Of a DNA stretch of 64,000 nt, positions 49,093 to 62,237 are shown piece after piece. Within the stretch, counting starts at the first letter, position 1, and every line of letters starts with the position of its first letter. The notes under the pieces were generated by a model. It was not told the origin of the DNA and made no database searches. It worked only from the letters and a program-made list of their open reading frames with translations. Source of the DNA: Torreya grandis (taxonomy: Eukaryota; Streptophyta; Pinopsida; Cupressales; Taxaceae); contig JARHVA010004255.1 of NCBI GenBank assembly GCA_037957365.1, forward strand, positions 955,001 through 1,019,000. The letters run 5' to 3'. The translations under genes were made by a program, and so were the position numbers.

Positions 49093-50747
49093 TGTTCCTA
49101 AAATTTCACACATAGACATTTTGGGTTACCCCTATTTAAAATTTTGCATTTTGTCTTATGTGATTCAATTGTCTTAGTTAAACCAGTACATTGAATAAAT
49201 TCTTAGTCTTTATAATTTTTTGTTTCTAATTGCTTTATTTTCATAGTTTCTTCAAATTGATTCAAAAAGTTGAAAACATTTGCCAAAGACCATCACTGAA
49301 AAACCCATTTACTTATCCTTCCCATAAAATTAAAAAATCTAAGTGCTTGAGTTTATTTCTAGTATAACTTGGGATTTCAAATTTACTTAACTTATTACAT
49401 AATAAATGAATTAATCCCTCAAGTCTAAGTTACACCTACTAGTTCAAACCAGAATTACCAAATAGCTTTACTTCAAATCAAGAGCTATGTAAAGTAGTCC
49501 CATTAACTTGTCAAGTAATACATAAAGAAAATAGGGTTTTAAAAATAATTTTACTCATCCAAATCCTTAAGTAAAAGTAATGGAGGTTTATGAACATGAA
49601 TTAATAATTAGTTAAGGCCAAGTTGGGATTACGAAGATGCTTAACTCCAAAAATCAAAATTAAGGAAAACAGTCTAAGAAACCTAATAAAATCTAAGGGC
49701 TTATGTGGTTCCTTTTCACATGTCCACTACATGTTATTAAATGTGTTGGAAAATATAAATATAAATCAATTCCACCTCATTTCCCACCTAGAATTCGAGT
49801 TGTTTGACCATGTTGTCATGTTTACGAACCCTAAGCTACATTGTTTGACCTTTTGGAGTGATGTTTGACTCAACTCTTTGAGACCCATTTCTGTTTGAGG
49901 TATGTAGATCTTTCTACTCTATTTTTATGCCTTCATCTTATTTGTTTTATCTTCATTTTTTTTATAGTACATCTTTCATTGTTTTTCATGAAGGTCTTAC
50001 TATCTATCCTCATTTTGGTTGATTTTACATGCTTGAAGTATGGTTGTTAAAACATTGTAAGAATTCCTAAAACACAAAGTATGTGAAAAACCCCTCAAAA
50101 TTCTACAAATACTGATCCCTAGATTGAAAACCTAACTATTGAAGGTAAATGAGAAATCCCAACTCTCCATTACTTATTACTCATTCAGAGTCCTGATCCC
50201 AAGTTACCCATCACAAAAAACCTAAGACTCTTAAAGTGCCTTACCAAATTGGGGTTTCCTTAACCAATTACTTTCTTAGACTCATGACTGATCATTAATT
50301 CTACTTCTATGGGGTTTTCAACCCAAGTTTCTTGCTTTAGTAAATCTAAAGTTTGGAACCCTAAAAATCCCATGGAACTACCCAAGTGGAACCTAGAAGT
50401 ATGATTTATCCTTACTTATACCTCAAGTTTCCAAACCTGATTTACTTTCTTGAATAAACCCAAATTGACTACCTTCTAGAAATTTAAATTTATCATGACT
50501 AAATACTTACCCAAATTCTTGAATGCTTAAGATTTGTAGACCATCTAGACTAGCTTGAGATTATAATACCCTATTAGTTTTTATGAGTTACTTGGGTTTT
50601 TCAATAATTATTACTACTTGAAACCTAAAATCATGATTAGAATTAATGTTTAAAATAACAAGTTAAATATTTTCTTCAAAATCAATTGGGTTAGGTACTA
50701 TGTGATGAAAACCACTCATATAGTTCTCTAAAAATTAGTCAGAACCA

Positions 50748-53700
50748 ATGTCAATATTAGAAAGATCAAAAGGAGAAATAAATGAAGTAGATGTGCAATC
50801 AAATCCAACTAAAAATGTCCCTAAATTATCACTTGAGTAAATCCTAGAGAAAATTAAGGTAAAACAAAATCTAAGAGAGCCAAATTTCAAGATCCAAATA
50901 TGAAGTACGAGTATAATGGGTATCCTATTAAATCATATATCACTTCCAAGTTAACTAAAATAAGTGATAAAAACATGGGGCATGTATATGTGACTAAGTT
51001 TTTAGATAGATCTAAGGCTATATTGAAAACTCTACTCATGTAGGTAATGACTAATAGTGGGATTCTACAAGTAGTAGCTTTCCCAATCTCAACTCAACTT
51101 CGTAAATTTCTCTTAAAGTGTGCCAAGTATTATGACTCCCTTAGTAGGACCATGAGAGATGCTACTGTTAATGTAGTGATAAGATTGGATGTTTAATATC
51201 TTTACTTCTATTTAGAGATCCCACCATCATCGAAAGTGATTGATATAACAATAGATAAATTTGAGAGACAATAGGAGACTAATTCAGTAGAGTGTATTAA
51301 GATAATGAACACAAACTGCCTAAAGAAAGTGAAACAAGCTTTGATATTTCCAAAGTAGATAGTAAGATCAGACTTGGCTAAGGAGGTAGATGGCATTACT
51401 CAACTATTATGTAAAATTAATGGTGAAAAGAATGCCAAGTGTTTTTAAACATGGATGTATGCATACAGCAAAACCATTTATGTCACCAAGAGCTATGCCA
51501 TGATTGAATGGGTGAGGATGATAAGTGACAACATGGACTAATAAATAAATAATTTATTACAGACTTTTGATTTCAATATGACCTCATATCTGGTACAATT
51601 AGTAGTATCAAGTGGATCCTTTTAAAGGATAAATAAAAAGTCACATTGTCAACTATACCAATATATAAGTATTATCCTCAATTGGTCCTTTCTGAGTACT
51701 ATAAGAATTATAAGGTAGTGAATGATAGTTTCTTTTATGAAATCATTTGCAAGTTGAGTGTAGCTTTGAAGAACAAGAGAGTATCTAATATAACATGGGA
51801 TGCAGTTTTCTAGTTTGGGTGCATTTTCATTTAGTTCCTCAATTTCACATACATTAGACTTAGGAGTTTCTCAATCACACTAGTCAAGTTTCCCAGGTAT
51901 CCAAGTGAAAAGTGGATCTTCATGGAGTTATGTAAGTAGCTTATTGAGTTACATGATTTATAGTCAAAATATCACCATCCTATTGTTAATTTTCCAAATT
52001 TTATTGGTCATTACCACTATCCCAATATTTACAAGACCAATAATGTGCCAAAGAAGATGTATCAAAATTATATCCAAACATATTTTGAAGCTAGAGCCAA
52101 TTTTTATTATAGAGGTGTAGCCCAAAATATAGTTTCTATAGAATATATACACATTCTTACACTTGATGACTATTGGAATAATTTCAAAGATGAGTTTAAT
52201 GTGAGAAGAAGATACAACATTAGGTTAACTATTGATAAATTCATACTTTTGATCCAGCTACAATTATTGAGGAAATGGAAGATGATGGAATAATAACCAG
52301 TGATGCTTATCATGTAGTAGGGGGAGATAATGCCCCTCTTTTGGTGATTGGTTTTGGTAAAAACCAAGAGAACACTATCACAAATATAAATTCAAAAAAT
52401 TTATCCATGACTTCCACATGGATTCTCAATAAAGGATACTCTATGAAGGAATTGATGAAATAAACTACTCATGAAGTCAAAAGAGGAAGGAAATAGTGCA
52501 AGGAGAAAGTAGCCAAGGACCCACAAAGAAGTTAAAGTTAAAAAGAAATGTTGATGACACATATTTTTTAGTCAAAGATAAGGACCCAATTAAAATAATT
52601 ATTACCACACATCCCTTAGTTTCTCCTACTAACACCACTACTACTTCTACTCCCATTCCCTCTTCTACTACACCTACTATAGATCTATTAGTACTTATGC
52701 CGCCTCTAAAGTCTCATGTCATCAATCCCTCTAAGAAATACATTTAGAAGGAAAATGATGTTCCTCTTCCTCCTTCATATTCTCCACCTAATTCCCTACA
52801 TCCACCTCATTTATAAGAGTAATCCACCATTGAAAATGAGCCAAAGAAATTAAGTATTGAAAAGTTAACCCAATCTCAAGAAGTACTACAAGAAAAACAA
52901 AAAGAAGCAACTGAATCTGAGGAGGAAGCCATGAAAGAGGTAATGGTTAAAGAGGTAGAGGAAGTTGAGACAATGAAATAAGTTGAACCTATGAAGGAGA
53001 CAGTAGAGGTAGCAAAAGGTAAAAAATCTAAGGAATAAAAAGAGGTAGAGGCAGTTGTAGAGAAAGTAGCAGAGGAAGATGAAAGAGGAAAGAAAGTTGA
53101 TACAGAAAAAGAAGTAAAAATTAGTAAAGAATAACTAACATCAAATAGTGGTTCATTTAGATTCTTCCACTAGTATGAATTTCTCATCTTGGTTGGAAAT
53201 GCAAACAATTCTATAATCTAAAGAAGTAATAAATCTTGAAGAGATAGACTTGAAATTATTGAAGTTTTGACAAGGAAGGAAAGAAACCTAAGTCTACTAA
53301 GGTAACTTTAAAATTGATAATTGAGCTTACAAGGTAGAAGTTTGTATAGGTATCAATTTCACCATAGGGCACAAGCAAAGGAGAAGTCACTGAAGGTGAC
53401 TTAAAAATTTCAAAGATACCCCTTGGGAAAGTTACTATAGAATGCTTGAATCAGGATACGAAGACCTTTATTAAAACTTTGTTTAAGAAGCTTGATGAGG
53501 AGAAGGGTAATAAGGTCAAGTTGAAAGAACAAAATGCCCAGTTATGTGAAATAATAGCCAAATTTGCTAGGTCTATTCCATAATAATTTATTATTTTAGG
53601 AGATTAAAATGGACAACAAATAATAATTGAGGTGGAATAAATTGGAGCTAAAGCTAAGACTATTGATAAATGGATGGAAAAGATGCATCAAACTACTTAG

Positions 53701-54345
53701 AAGATATTCCCTAAAGTCTCAAGTATTCATGTTGATATTGTAAATAAAGTAGCAGAGATAAAGGAAATAATGAAGAAAATTGAGAATAAAAATTGAATTT
53801 TTGAGTTGCAGTAGGAGATTCTATAAACAATAATTAATTTGAGTGAGAAAGTTATAATTGAAGAGAAACTTGTCCTTGAAAGATCTGTAATGAAATTAAA
53901 ACAAAAATATTATCTCTTGTCTTTTCACATGTGTATTCTAGAAGCAATGTGTGAAGAAATGAAGACTTTGGAGGGAGAAACTTGTAATGAAAAAGTGAAT
54001 CTAGAAGATTATCTTTTTAGTCTTACTAAAATATAGTCTGATAATGTTTTAAGGACATCTAAAAAGTTATATGATTAATTTAATAAAATAATGGAAAAGG
54101 CCACAACTCTTTTCATAGCTTAATCTATAAAGGATTTAATCAAATATCAACATGAAATCAAGCTACTTGAACCAAGACTTGAAAAAATAAAAGCTCATAG
54201 CAAGAGGTTGGAAAGAGAAATGCTAAGATTTGAGATGGAAAGACAATCACTTACTAAACATGATGATGTGGTGATATAGTTGATGATGTCTTAGCATATA
54301 AAATATAGAGAGAAATGCAAATCCAAATTCCATGATGTGGAATAA
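50748..54345 (+). pseudogene. D LTR gene, copy in 3' LTR
   Basis: This is the homologue of 36749-41720, without the solo LTR and without the 97-bp duplication, so it gives the better view of gene length: 3.6 kb from ATG 50748 to stop 54343-54345. Conserved blocks shared with the other copy include KMKYEYMGYxI / NMKYEYNGYPI, RDA-x-x-NVVIRLDV, NIYK...NV-x-KKMYQNYxQTYFEAR, VVGGDNAPLLVIGFGKNQ, the SSTTPTID Ser/Thr/Pro segment, a Glu/Lys-rich stretch (52900-53110), and a coiled-coil-like C terminus ending in a VHDVE or FHDVE motif plus stop. Frame is conserved over long parts between the two copies. Function is unknown. Confidence 0.65.
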
Positions 54346-54351
54346 TTTTTG

Positions 54352-54356
54352 TTACC
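54352..54356. repeat. Target-site duplication of element F
   Basis: TTACC here and TTACT at 62238-62242. The empty site in the 5' D LTR reads TTTTTACTCTTC near 41725, which supports TTACT as the original. Confidence 0.7.
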
Positions 54357-55561
54357 TAATATAATAATTTTGGGAATGGTGGAGTCCTATTCCTAATTTA
54401 GTTTAGGGTTGACTTAATTAAATTAGTAAATAATATTTTTGTAATTAACCTACTAATTTGTATAGTTTAATTGTGATTTAAACCTTTCTAAAAATAGTAA
54501 TAAATGAAGAGAAATGTAACTTAGCTTAAACTAGACTAAGATGGCTAAGATAGGGTCTGGAATCTACTGTACAAGACTAGGATAGTGTCATGAATTAAGA
54601 GCTAGCCTTCATTTTATGAAAGGATAGGAGCATTGAAATAAGACACATTGGGTTTGATGTTATAGTTATTCTTTGCTACTATTGTCCTAGAGACCTTAAT
54701 ATTATAGGTTTTGTTCATTGTCCATGTGTGAGGTTGCTTATGAAATTTTAACTACTTAAGGTCTATGGAACTCCTTGGAGAGCTTAGTTAGTCTTCAAAC
54801 CCTATACTTCATTATGCTTTGATCAATCTTGAGAAAGAATGGATGGGGGGGGGGGGGGGGGTTAGTGTGTGTATGGTACACTGAACATATACCCATACCC
54901 CTTGTGTGGTCATGCTACCTACATACCAATACTTTGAAATGGGATTAAGCCAAATGTAATTCTCCCACTTGATGTGATTTATGAAATAGTGTTATGAAGA
55001 TGCAAAAATGCTAAAATAGGTTTGCTTGAGGTGGCTATGGACTGGTGTGAGGATTTGGATGTGCTTGTATCCATATTGGATGGTTGTATATAGATAATAG
55101 GGAAGTTTTCCTCAAATGGTCTTGCTTATATTATTGCTTTCTTTTGTGATATTTATCAATCCATTCTAAATTAACTTTTAATGGTATTTTATAGAGATTT
55201 TTTGGTCATGGTTCAAATGTATTCACATTAGGTTGACAAGAAGAAGGATACGGACTAGAAAGTAGTGACCATTAGAGATAAAAATGCAATTGGATAGGAG
55301 TGCCAAAAATGGACACCCTAAGGTCTAATACTATAGTCCAAGTTGGGAACTATTGTCCTAAAGGTACAAGACCTAGGAAAATGGCATTATCATAGGAAAT
55401 GCATCTTGATTGAGATAGAATCATGTCTCAAAATTTTATAAATGACTAGGAATAAGTAAAAAGGTGCCTAAAAGGGTCATGAAAGCATAAAAGAGGGACC
55501 TAATTATTGGGTGTCACAATCCACACTCAAGCTACCAATTTTAACATTTTATATGGAAACA
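54357..55561 (-). repeat. Element F LTR (3' in element orientation)
   Basis: It aligns with about 61060-62237; both include AAATGAAGAGAAATGTAACT and the GTGTCACAATCCACACTCAA segment near the right end. It contains a 17-base G run (54845-54861) absent from the other LTR. Confidence 0.82.
54845..54861 (+). repeat. G17 homopolymer
   Basis: Seventeen consecutive G, preceded by GGAT and followed by TTAGTGTG. The other F LTR has only GGGGG before TCTGTTAGTG near 61532. Confidence 0.9.
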
Positions 55562-55579
55562 TTACCACCACCCCCATTT
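55562..55579 (-). promoter_or_regulatory. Probable polypurine tract of element F
   Basis: The minus strand reads AAATGGGGGTGGTGGTAA directly before the LTR start at 55561. Confidence 0.65.
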
Positions 55580-58500
55580 ATTTTACTAATGTATCAAAGT
55601 GAAATACTAGGATAAATAAAAAATAAAAAGTGTACCTAAATTTACTTGCAAGGGTGAAGCTCATAAAGCTGTGTGATGTTGGGTGAGCATAAGGAGAGCA
55701 CATTGTGAAGTGTAAATCTATTGTGATGATGAGTGATGTTGAGTATGTGTTGAATTATGTTATACCAAAAGTAATAACATGAACTAAGATGAGTGCTCAA
55801 TTCCATAAGAGTGGCTCAAGAATGCAAAGGCTAGCCCTTTGGCTTCATCATTTACTACTGAGTAAAGTTATGTGATCACGTGTGTTCTAATCTATGTTTC
55901 TAATATGTTTCCAATCCCTCTAATTAGATGGCTCAAGAATACAAAGCCTAGTTATACCTTTGGCTCCATCATTGCCCCATGAAGTGAAGCTATGAACTAA
56001 TTCTAGTATAAAATGTGTGTCATAGAGATGGATCCTAAATCCCGTGAAATTTATATAATTTGATAATGTGTCATGAATAGTAAAATGTGTGCTAGAAACT
56101 AGGCCACTCTTAGACACTTGAAAAAGGTGGGCATTTACCCTATATGAAAGCTACTCCCAAACTAGGTAATAGCCTTATTTGGAAGCCCCTCAAAAATGAT
56201 GCCATCCACATACAGATGGAATAAATCACGTAACTACTGAGAATACTTGGGTAATATACCAAACTAAAAAATAAAAGAATTCAAATGTGTCATGCACATT
56301 GCCCCCAATCACTGGTGTTTGAAACATTGATTTTGATCTGGATGTTATACTAACTACCTAATCTAAAATTGGAAAGAAAAACCCATCATGACATACATGA
56401 TGCCTCATATATCTAGATTCTCTAAGTAAGACTACTAATTTTAAACTAAAATATTGATGATACAACTATAACTATACTTACTTTTTTATTTGTTTCTAAA
56501 AAATCTAGTTTTTTTATTGTTTGGATAAGAGCACCAAAATTGAAAACCCTACTATTTGGTACTATAGTCCAATCTTGGTGATCATATCCTATGATAATTC
56601 TAAAGATAGTTCTATAATTTTCACTATCTACCTAGTATATTCCACTTAGTTTGAAGTCTAGATACTATTTTGGGTGTTTTAAAAGCTATTTTTTTTTATC
56701 GATAGGAGTTCTGATCTCTGTGACAAAACCCTTGTTTGTTATCCCCTCTTCTAAGGGTAGGAATGAAGAACCTATAATGACTATCCTTAGAATAAATATC
56801 CCTATAAGTGTGTTATGTTTTGAATATACATGATATAAAAATGATAATTGACAAGATATTTCAAGATACAACATGGTCTGTATGAGAGATTTTTAGATCA
56901 ATAGGGGTATGCCTAGATAGATATAGCAATGTAATAACATGTGTAATATAATGAACTAGAAATAAAATTTTGGTTAGCTTTTATTTTTCAATTAGGGATG
57001 GAGCACAATTTCCATCATGACATCCAAGAAAGAAAGATAATGCATAATGTGAATCATAACATTGCAAATAGTATGGAAAATAATCAAGCAATAACTACAC
57101 TAGACAAGAAGCAAGAATAATACAAGAGTGTCCAAAGGTCCAAGAAAACAAGGGACATGGGCACATGTCATTAAAACCAGAAATAAATCATACAAGGCAT
57201 ATTTAAATGCCACATACACATATAATTGAAACAATCAAGGTTGACACAAGGGCCACATGCACATAAAAGAGTACAAGCAAAAGATATTGGTAAATGTCTT
57301 AAGGCACACACAAGAATAGAATCCAAAGACATTGGAAAATGTCCTAAAGCACATATAGGAGATAAAATAGGAAATACAAAATGAAATCACATATAGCTAC
57401 ATAAAATGAGAAAGGAAAGCATGTAACATACTATAAATACAATCACATCTAACTAATCAAAATAAAATGTGAAAATATGCAAGACATGTAGTATAAGACT
57501 AGGTATATGCTAAGAAATACATAGGTGCTATATACTAGTTAAATTTCAATAGAGTAATCTATGTAAGCTAGTAAATAGTGTACATCAATATGATTACTAG
57601 AGTGTGTGGTGTAGGTATGACTTAACCTATATGGTTTAGTCATTTAGAAGATGCCTCCAGTGCAAATATATATCAATGTGTGTCTCAAATGTAGAAGTAG
57701 GATGTCCCCTCAATGGGTAGAGTGAAGCAATCAAGGATCTAGATGTCACTACACACACTCAAATAAGATCAAGTGAAGCATGGTAGTGTAGATAGATTGA
57801 AAACAATAGTATATAACAACAAAATGTAAGTCTAGCATAGTAGTAGAAATGTAAAGCATGGATAATGCAAATAATTGAAATGTTTTTGGTGTTTCTAATT
57901 TATTTGAATGTTTTTGTATTTGCAAATGTTATATTTTTTTGTATTTTGAGTTGTTTGTATTTTTTTTGGTATTTTTAGTATAAGTTATGTAAAATCAATC
58001 ATGAGGAGAGTATGTACAAGAAAACTCTAGAAACTATGTACAAGTAAGCAAAAAGAAACTGTGTACAAGCAAGATTGAGAAGAGATGATACTAACTAATG
58101 AATCTCATGGGATACTCCCTATTATGGTGTTTTGTATCAAGGAGAAGGATTGTGCATTATCATGAAGCATTATGGAAGGGATGAAACTATAACTCTAAAA
58201 TCTATGTATGTTGTAAATTCTCTAAAATATCTATAGCGGAAACCAATTGTGGGGTCCTCTTATAACTATGATAAGTGGATGCAACTTTACAGTTCTTAGG
58301 GACCCATCTAGTGGTAGGAGAAGTTTTCTAAATATGTGCTCTATGTTTATAGGCATGATACCTCAATGATAATACCCTAGGTGTGAACATTATATCTAAA
58401 ACTATATAGAGTATTAAAACTATGGTTTCTCTAAAATAAGCCTCCATGGATCTAAACTAGAGAAAGAAAGGCATTGACTATGTCTAAATATAAACTAGAG

Positions 58501-58600
58501 AAAGAACTATAACTAGTGGATAAGTTGAAATTGGTGATTACAAAGTAGAAGATAACTCTGAACTAGGGAGTGGTAACTCATATGGAACTCCACCAACTAT
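55580..58600 (-). other. Element F interior without recognisable genes
   Basis: Three kilobases between the protease and the polypurine tract in element orientation. No pol motif was found on the minus strand. Small frames at 55920-56117 and 56686-56874 carry nothing recognisable. It may be remnant or replaced pol space. Confidence 0.5.
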
Positions 58601-58975
58601 AATAACGTAATTATCATGAATGAATTTAATGTATCTATGAACTATAGAAGGTACTACGCAAAGTTTTTCAATCCATGGTCAACCAATAAACATATCAAAA
58701 ACTCCTACACTGGGAACAATAGAAAATGGTGTGGCCACACATTTTAGACCAAACTATAGAGGAAGTACAATATCACCCAATGAACTCTATATATGACCAT
58801 TGAATCCACTGATAACTATGTTCATCATTATAATATCCTACTCTAAATATCCCAAATGTTGTAATAATGTCATAGTTCACATGTTCACATTCGATCCATT
58901 GTCTATGAGAACACTATGAATAGAATGATTACAAATGTAGGATCTAATAAAGAGTGCATGATAATCCAAATCATC
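58600..58975 (-). pseudogene. Element F protease (retropepsin)
   Basis: The minus strand gives CNHSIHSVLIDNGSNVNM near 58930-58877, with an intact D-N-G-S active site. It continues with LLQHLGYLE, ISGFNGHI, SLGDIVLPL, TPFSIVPSVGVFDMFIG*PW and VVPSIVHRYIKFIH. This is the same layout as the element A protease (DNGSSxN ... GPxxxxxxFxVxD ... GRPWI ... PSxLHxxxKF), so F belongs to the Tat/Athila side of Ty3/gypsy. One Arg codon is TGA (GRPW). Confidence 0.8.
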
Positions 58976-59499
58976 CTCAACTATTTCCTACTCTAAGAAA
59001 GAGATGGAAGGTATACTTATAACTCTAGAATTATACACACCAATCATGTTAATCAAAGGGTATAACTTAGTTGAAGGTGTCTGATATGTAGTTGGTGGTC
59101 AATGTGCATGATATGCATGGTGAACACCTAATGTGTTCCCTATCTTGTGTTTAAAATTCTATGGAAAAGGATCTAAGATAGTTTTTAGAGCTTTATCCTA
59201 TGTTTTCTTTGCCTGAGGAGGCTCAACTAGAGTTTTAAGATCAATAACATTGCCGTCTATCAACTCATGTATCTTGTGTTTCAAACTAATGCATCTATTT
59301 ATTGTGTGGCTTGGTACATTGTGAAAGTTTAAAAAAATCTTTTTGATCATGTCACCATGTAAGAGGCTTTATTGGATCAAATTTTGAATAAGAGGGAGAG
59401 ATATGATATTACATTCCAATAACTATTATAAGACTCTAGCTGGAGATACTGGTAGATTCATAAAATTTTATCGAGGAGGTGCTGATAAAACCACTCATT

Positions 59500-60310
59500 G
59501 AGGGGGATCTGAATCTACATTAACTATTGGTTGATTTTAAATTTTATTATCATTTACCTTTACTTTATATGGGACTCTGATATTACTCTTATTTTTTGTT
59601 TTTGATATGCTCATTTACTTGAGTTTTCCCATTGAAATTAGTTTGACTTCCCTTTATTTTAGTGTATGACATAACTCAATGAAAGAAGAGAATATTTTGA
59701 AAATTATTGATTTATACAAGGCTAGTAGAAGACTCTATTTGAAGATATCTTATAACTCTTGACTAGCCATGGGGCTAGTCATCTTAGCCAACATAGTCTT
59801 ATATCAAAGAACATAATCTATTAGGTGCTTATTTGACCTATGTTTTTGTTGTGAAACTTTGGAATAGGAAACCTTATCACCAATGATAATACTTAAATGA
59901 GCTAGGAACATGTTATATAAAGGATTTAATGCATTGACCAGTTGATTTGGTAGAGTATAGAACCATTGTAAAGCATAATCCTTTCGACTTCATAGAAATA
60001 GCTTGGTTAGTATCTAGTTGTTTGGTACATAGTCCAAGCATGTTATGTGAAAAGATCTCAGATGTGTCCTTGAATCACCCTTGCCATCATATAGAGTGAT
60101 CTCAGGTTAAGTAAAACCTTATGGCAAGGGTGTCAAAGCAATATGATATACCAATGGTGTATGAAGTAGAGCAAAAGAATCAAAGGCTTGTGTAGGTCTA
60201 GAGGCACCTTGTTCAAGATGTATCAACTTGTATTGAAGAGATTTTATCTCTTGCATAAGGGTTACCACATTAGGAGATAAATATGTACTTGTTATAGCCA
60301 GTGCTAGCAT
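59500..60310 (-). pseudogene. Element F gag, decayed
   Basis: ATG at 60310 opens a 63-codon stretch with VVTLMQEIKSLQYKLIHLEQ, a short heptad-like region. The gag core follows at about 60100-59640: LYDGKGDSRTHLRSFHITCL, then YALQWFYTLPNQLVNALNPL and NMFLAHL, matching YDGxGDPxxHLRxF and AxxWFYxLPxxxIxxxxxLxxxFxxxF. Stops interrupt it at several Gln or Trp positions. Confidence 0.8.
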
Positions 60311-61059
60311 AGAGGTAGGTTGGGTTGCTATAGGGGTTGTTGAGACATAGTTACCCCCATAGCATCATGTGTAATTAGATGCTATATGGTTTGATAAGAT
60401 TGAACATTTATAACTTTTTTTTTTCTTATTTTAGTATTTTAAGTATGTCATCTTGCATATCAGGATGTTTAGTTAAAAGGTCTTGAAGTTACCTCTTATC
60501 AATTTCATCAAAACTAGTGTATCAAGCCATTGTTAAAGGAGGAAAACAAATTGAAAATTGATTGAATTTTTTGTAATATATTGTAATAAACAATGTGATA
60601 TGGAAGGAAATTACTAAATATAAGAAATGTAAAGTCTTAAAATTAACAAATTGGAAAATGTATAAAAATGATACGCAACTCACAAACATGTAAGGTGATA
60701 CTTCAAGAAGCGAAGGGATCTAGTATATATAACTAGGGTTTAAAAAGATGACATTTTTAAAAATTACTATGGAATTTTAAAATTTTATGCTAATTTATTA
60801 ATTTAAATATGTAGGCAAAAAATAAGAAAACTATTAAAAAATTTTTGATTTAAAGTGACCTTGTATATGTAACTAGGGTTTGGAAGAAAATGTTTTTTTT
60901 AAAAAATTAGTATGGAATTTTAAAAATTAATGCTAATTTTTATTTAAATATGCAATTAAAAAAATTGAAAAATATTTGAAAAATCAACAAGGAATTTACC
61001 CTAAGTTTTTTAGGGTTTTTATGCATAAACGAAGTAAGTCATGTTCACTAAAAGATTTA

Positions 61060-62237
61060 ATAGTTTTGAGAATATTGGAGTCATATTTCTAATTTAGTTA
61101 AGGGTCTGAGTTATATTAGTAAATAATATTTAAACAATTAAGCTAATAATTTGTATAATTTAATTTTAATCTTAACCTTTTTAAAAATAATAATAAATGA
61201 AGAGAAATGTAACTTAGCTTAAATTGGAATGAGATGGTTGAGACAGTGTCTCAAATCTATTATGCAAGTCTGGGATAGTATCATGAATGAAGATTTATCC
61301 TTCATCTCATGAAAGGATTGGAGTGCCAAAATAGGACACCCTGGGGTCCTATGCTATATTCCTCTTCTATTATTTTTTTATAGACCTAAGTTTTTTGGGT
61401 TTTGTTCGCTATCCCTATGTGAGACTACTTGTGAAATTTTGACTACTAAAGGTCTAAAAAACTTTTTGAGGAGCTTATTTAGTCTTTAAACCCTAGAAAT
61501 CATTGTGATTTGATCAATATTGAGAAATAATGGGGGTCTGTTAGTGTGTTTAAGATGCACTAAACATGTATCCACACCCTTTTTGTGGGCACATTACCTA
61601 CATACCAATACTCTGATGAGAGATTAATCCATATGTAGTTATCCCACTTGATGTGATTTGTTAAATAATTTTATGAAGATGAAAAAATTATAAAATAGAT
61701 GTGATTAAGGTGGCTATGGAATTGTGTGAGGATTTAGATGTGCTTATAGCTGTATTAGATGGTTGTATGTAGAGAATAGGGAAGTTTGCCTCAAATGGTC
61801 TTGCTTGTATTCTTTCTTACTTTTGTAATATTTTCCAACCCCTTATAAATGAAATTTGAATGGGATTTAATAGGGACTTATTAATCATGGGTCAAATGTA
61901 TTCATCTTAGGTTGATAAAAAGGATATGAACTAGAAAGAAGTAACCATTAGAGCTAAAAATGCAATTGGACAGGAGCACCAAAAATAGACACCCTAGGGT
62001 CCAACATTACAGTCCATGTTGGGAACTATTGTCCTCAAGGTATGGGATCTAGGGGAATGTAATTATCATAAGAAATGTAGCTTGGCTCATCTAGAATCAG
62101 GTCTTCAAATTATATGGATGATTTTGAATAAGCAAAAGGGTGCATAGAAGGGTCATGAGAGTATGTAAGAGGGACCTAGGGGTTGGGTGTCACAATCCAC
62201 ACTCAAGCTACAAATTTTCACATTTTATATGACTACC
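61060..62237 (-). repeat. Element F LTR (5' in element orientation)
   Basis: Homologous to 54357-55561; its right end GACTACC meets the TTACT duplicate. Its left edge (about 61060) is within a few bases. No primer-binding site could be identified in 61020-61060. Confidence 0.8.

Larger units (their letters stand above)
54357..62237 (-). mobile_element. Element F: 7.9-kb LTR element with gag and protease only
   Basis: Direct repeats at 54357-55561 and about 61060-62237 flank a 5.5-kb interior. Gag and protease read on the minus strand, so the right repeat is the 5' LTR. A polypurine tract on the minus strand abuts the left LTR, and a 5-bp duplication flanks the whole. No RT, RNase H or integrase motif is visible in the remaining 3 kb, so F is probably a non-autonomous derivative of a Tat/Athila-type element. 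It landed 11 bases downstream of the stop codon of the D LTR gene. Confidence 0.8.

Noticed and set aside
30527..54345. The D repeats as a segmental duplication rather than LTRs
   Set aside because: They flank gag-pol, start with TGTT, are followed by a primer-site-like sequence only at the 5' copy, and interrupt an RT that continues past the right copy.
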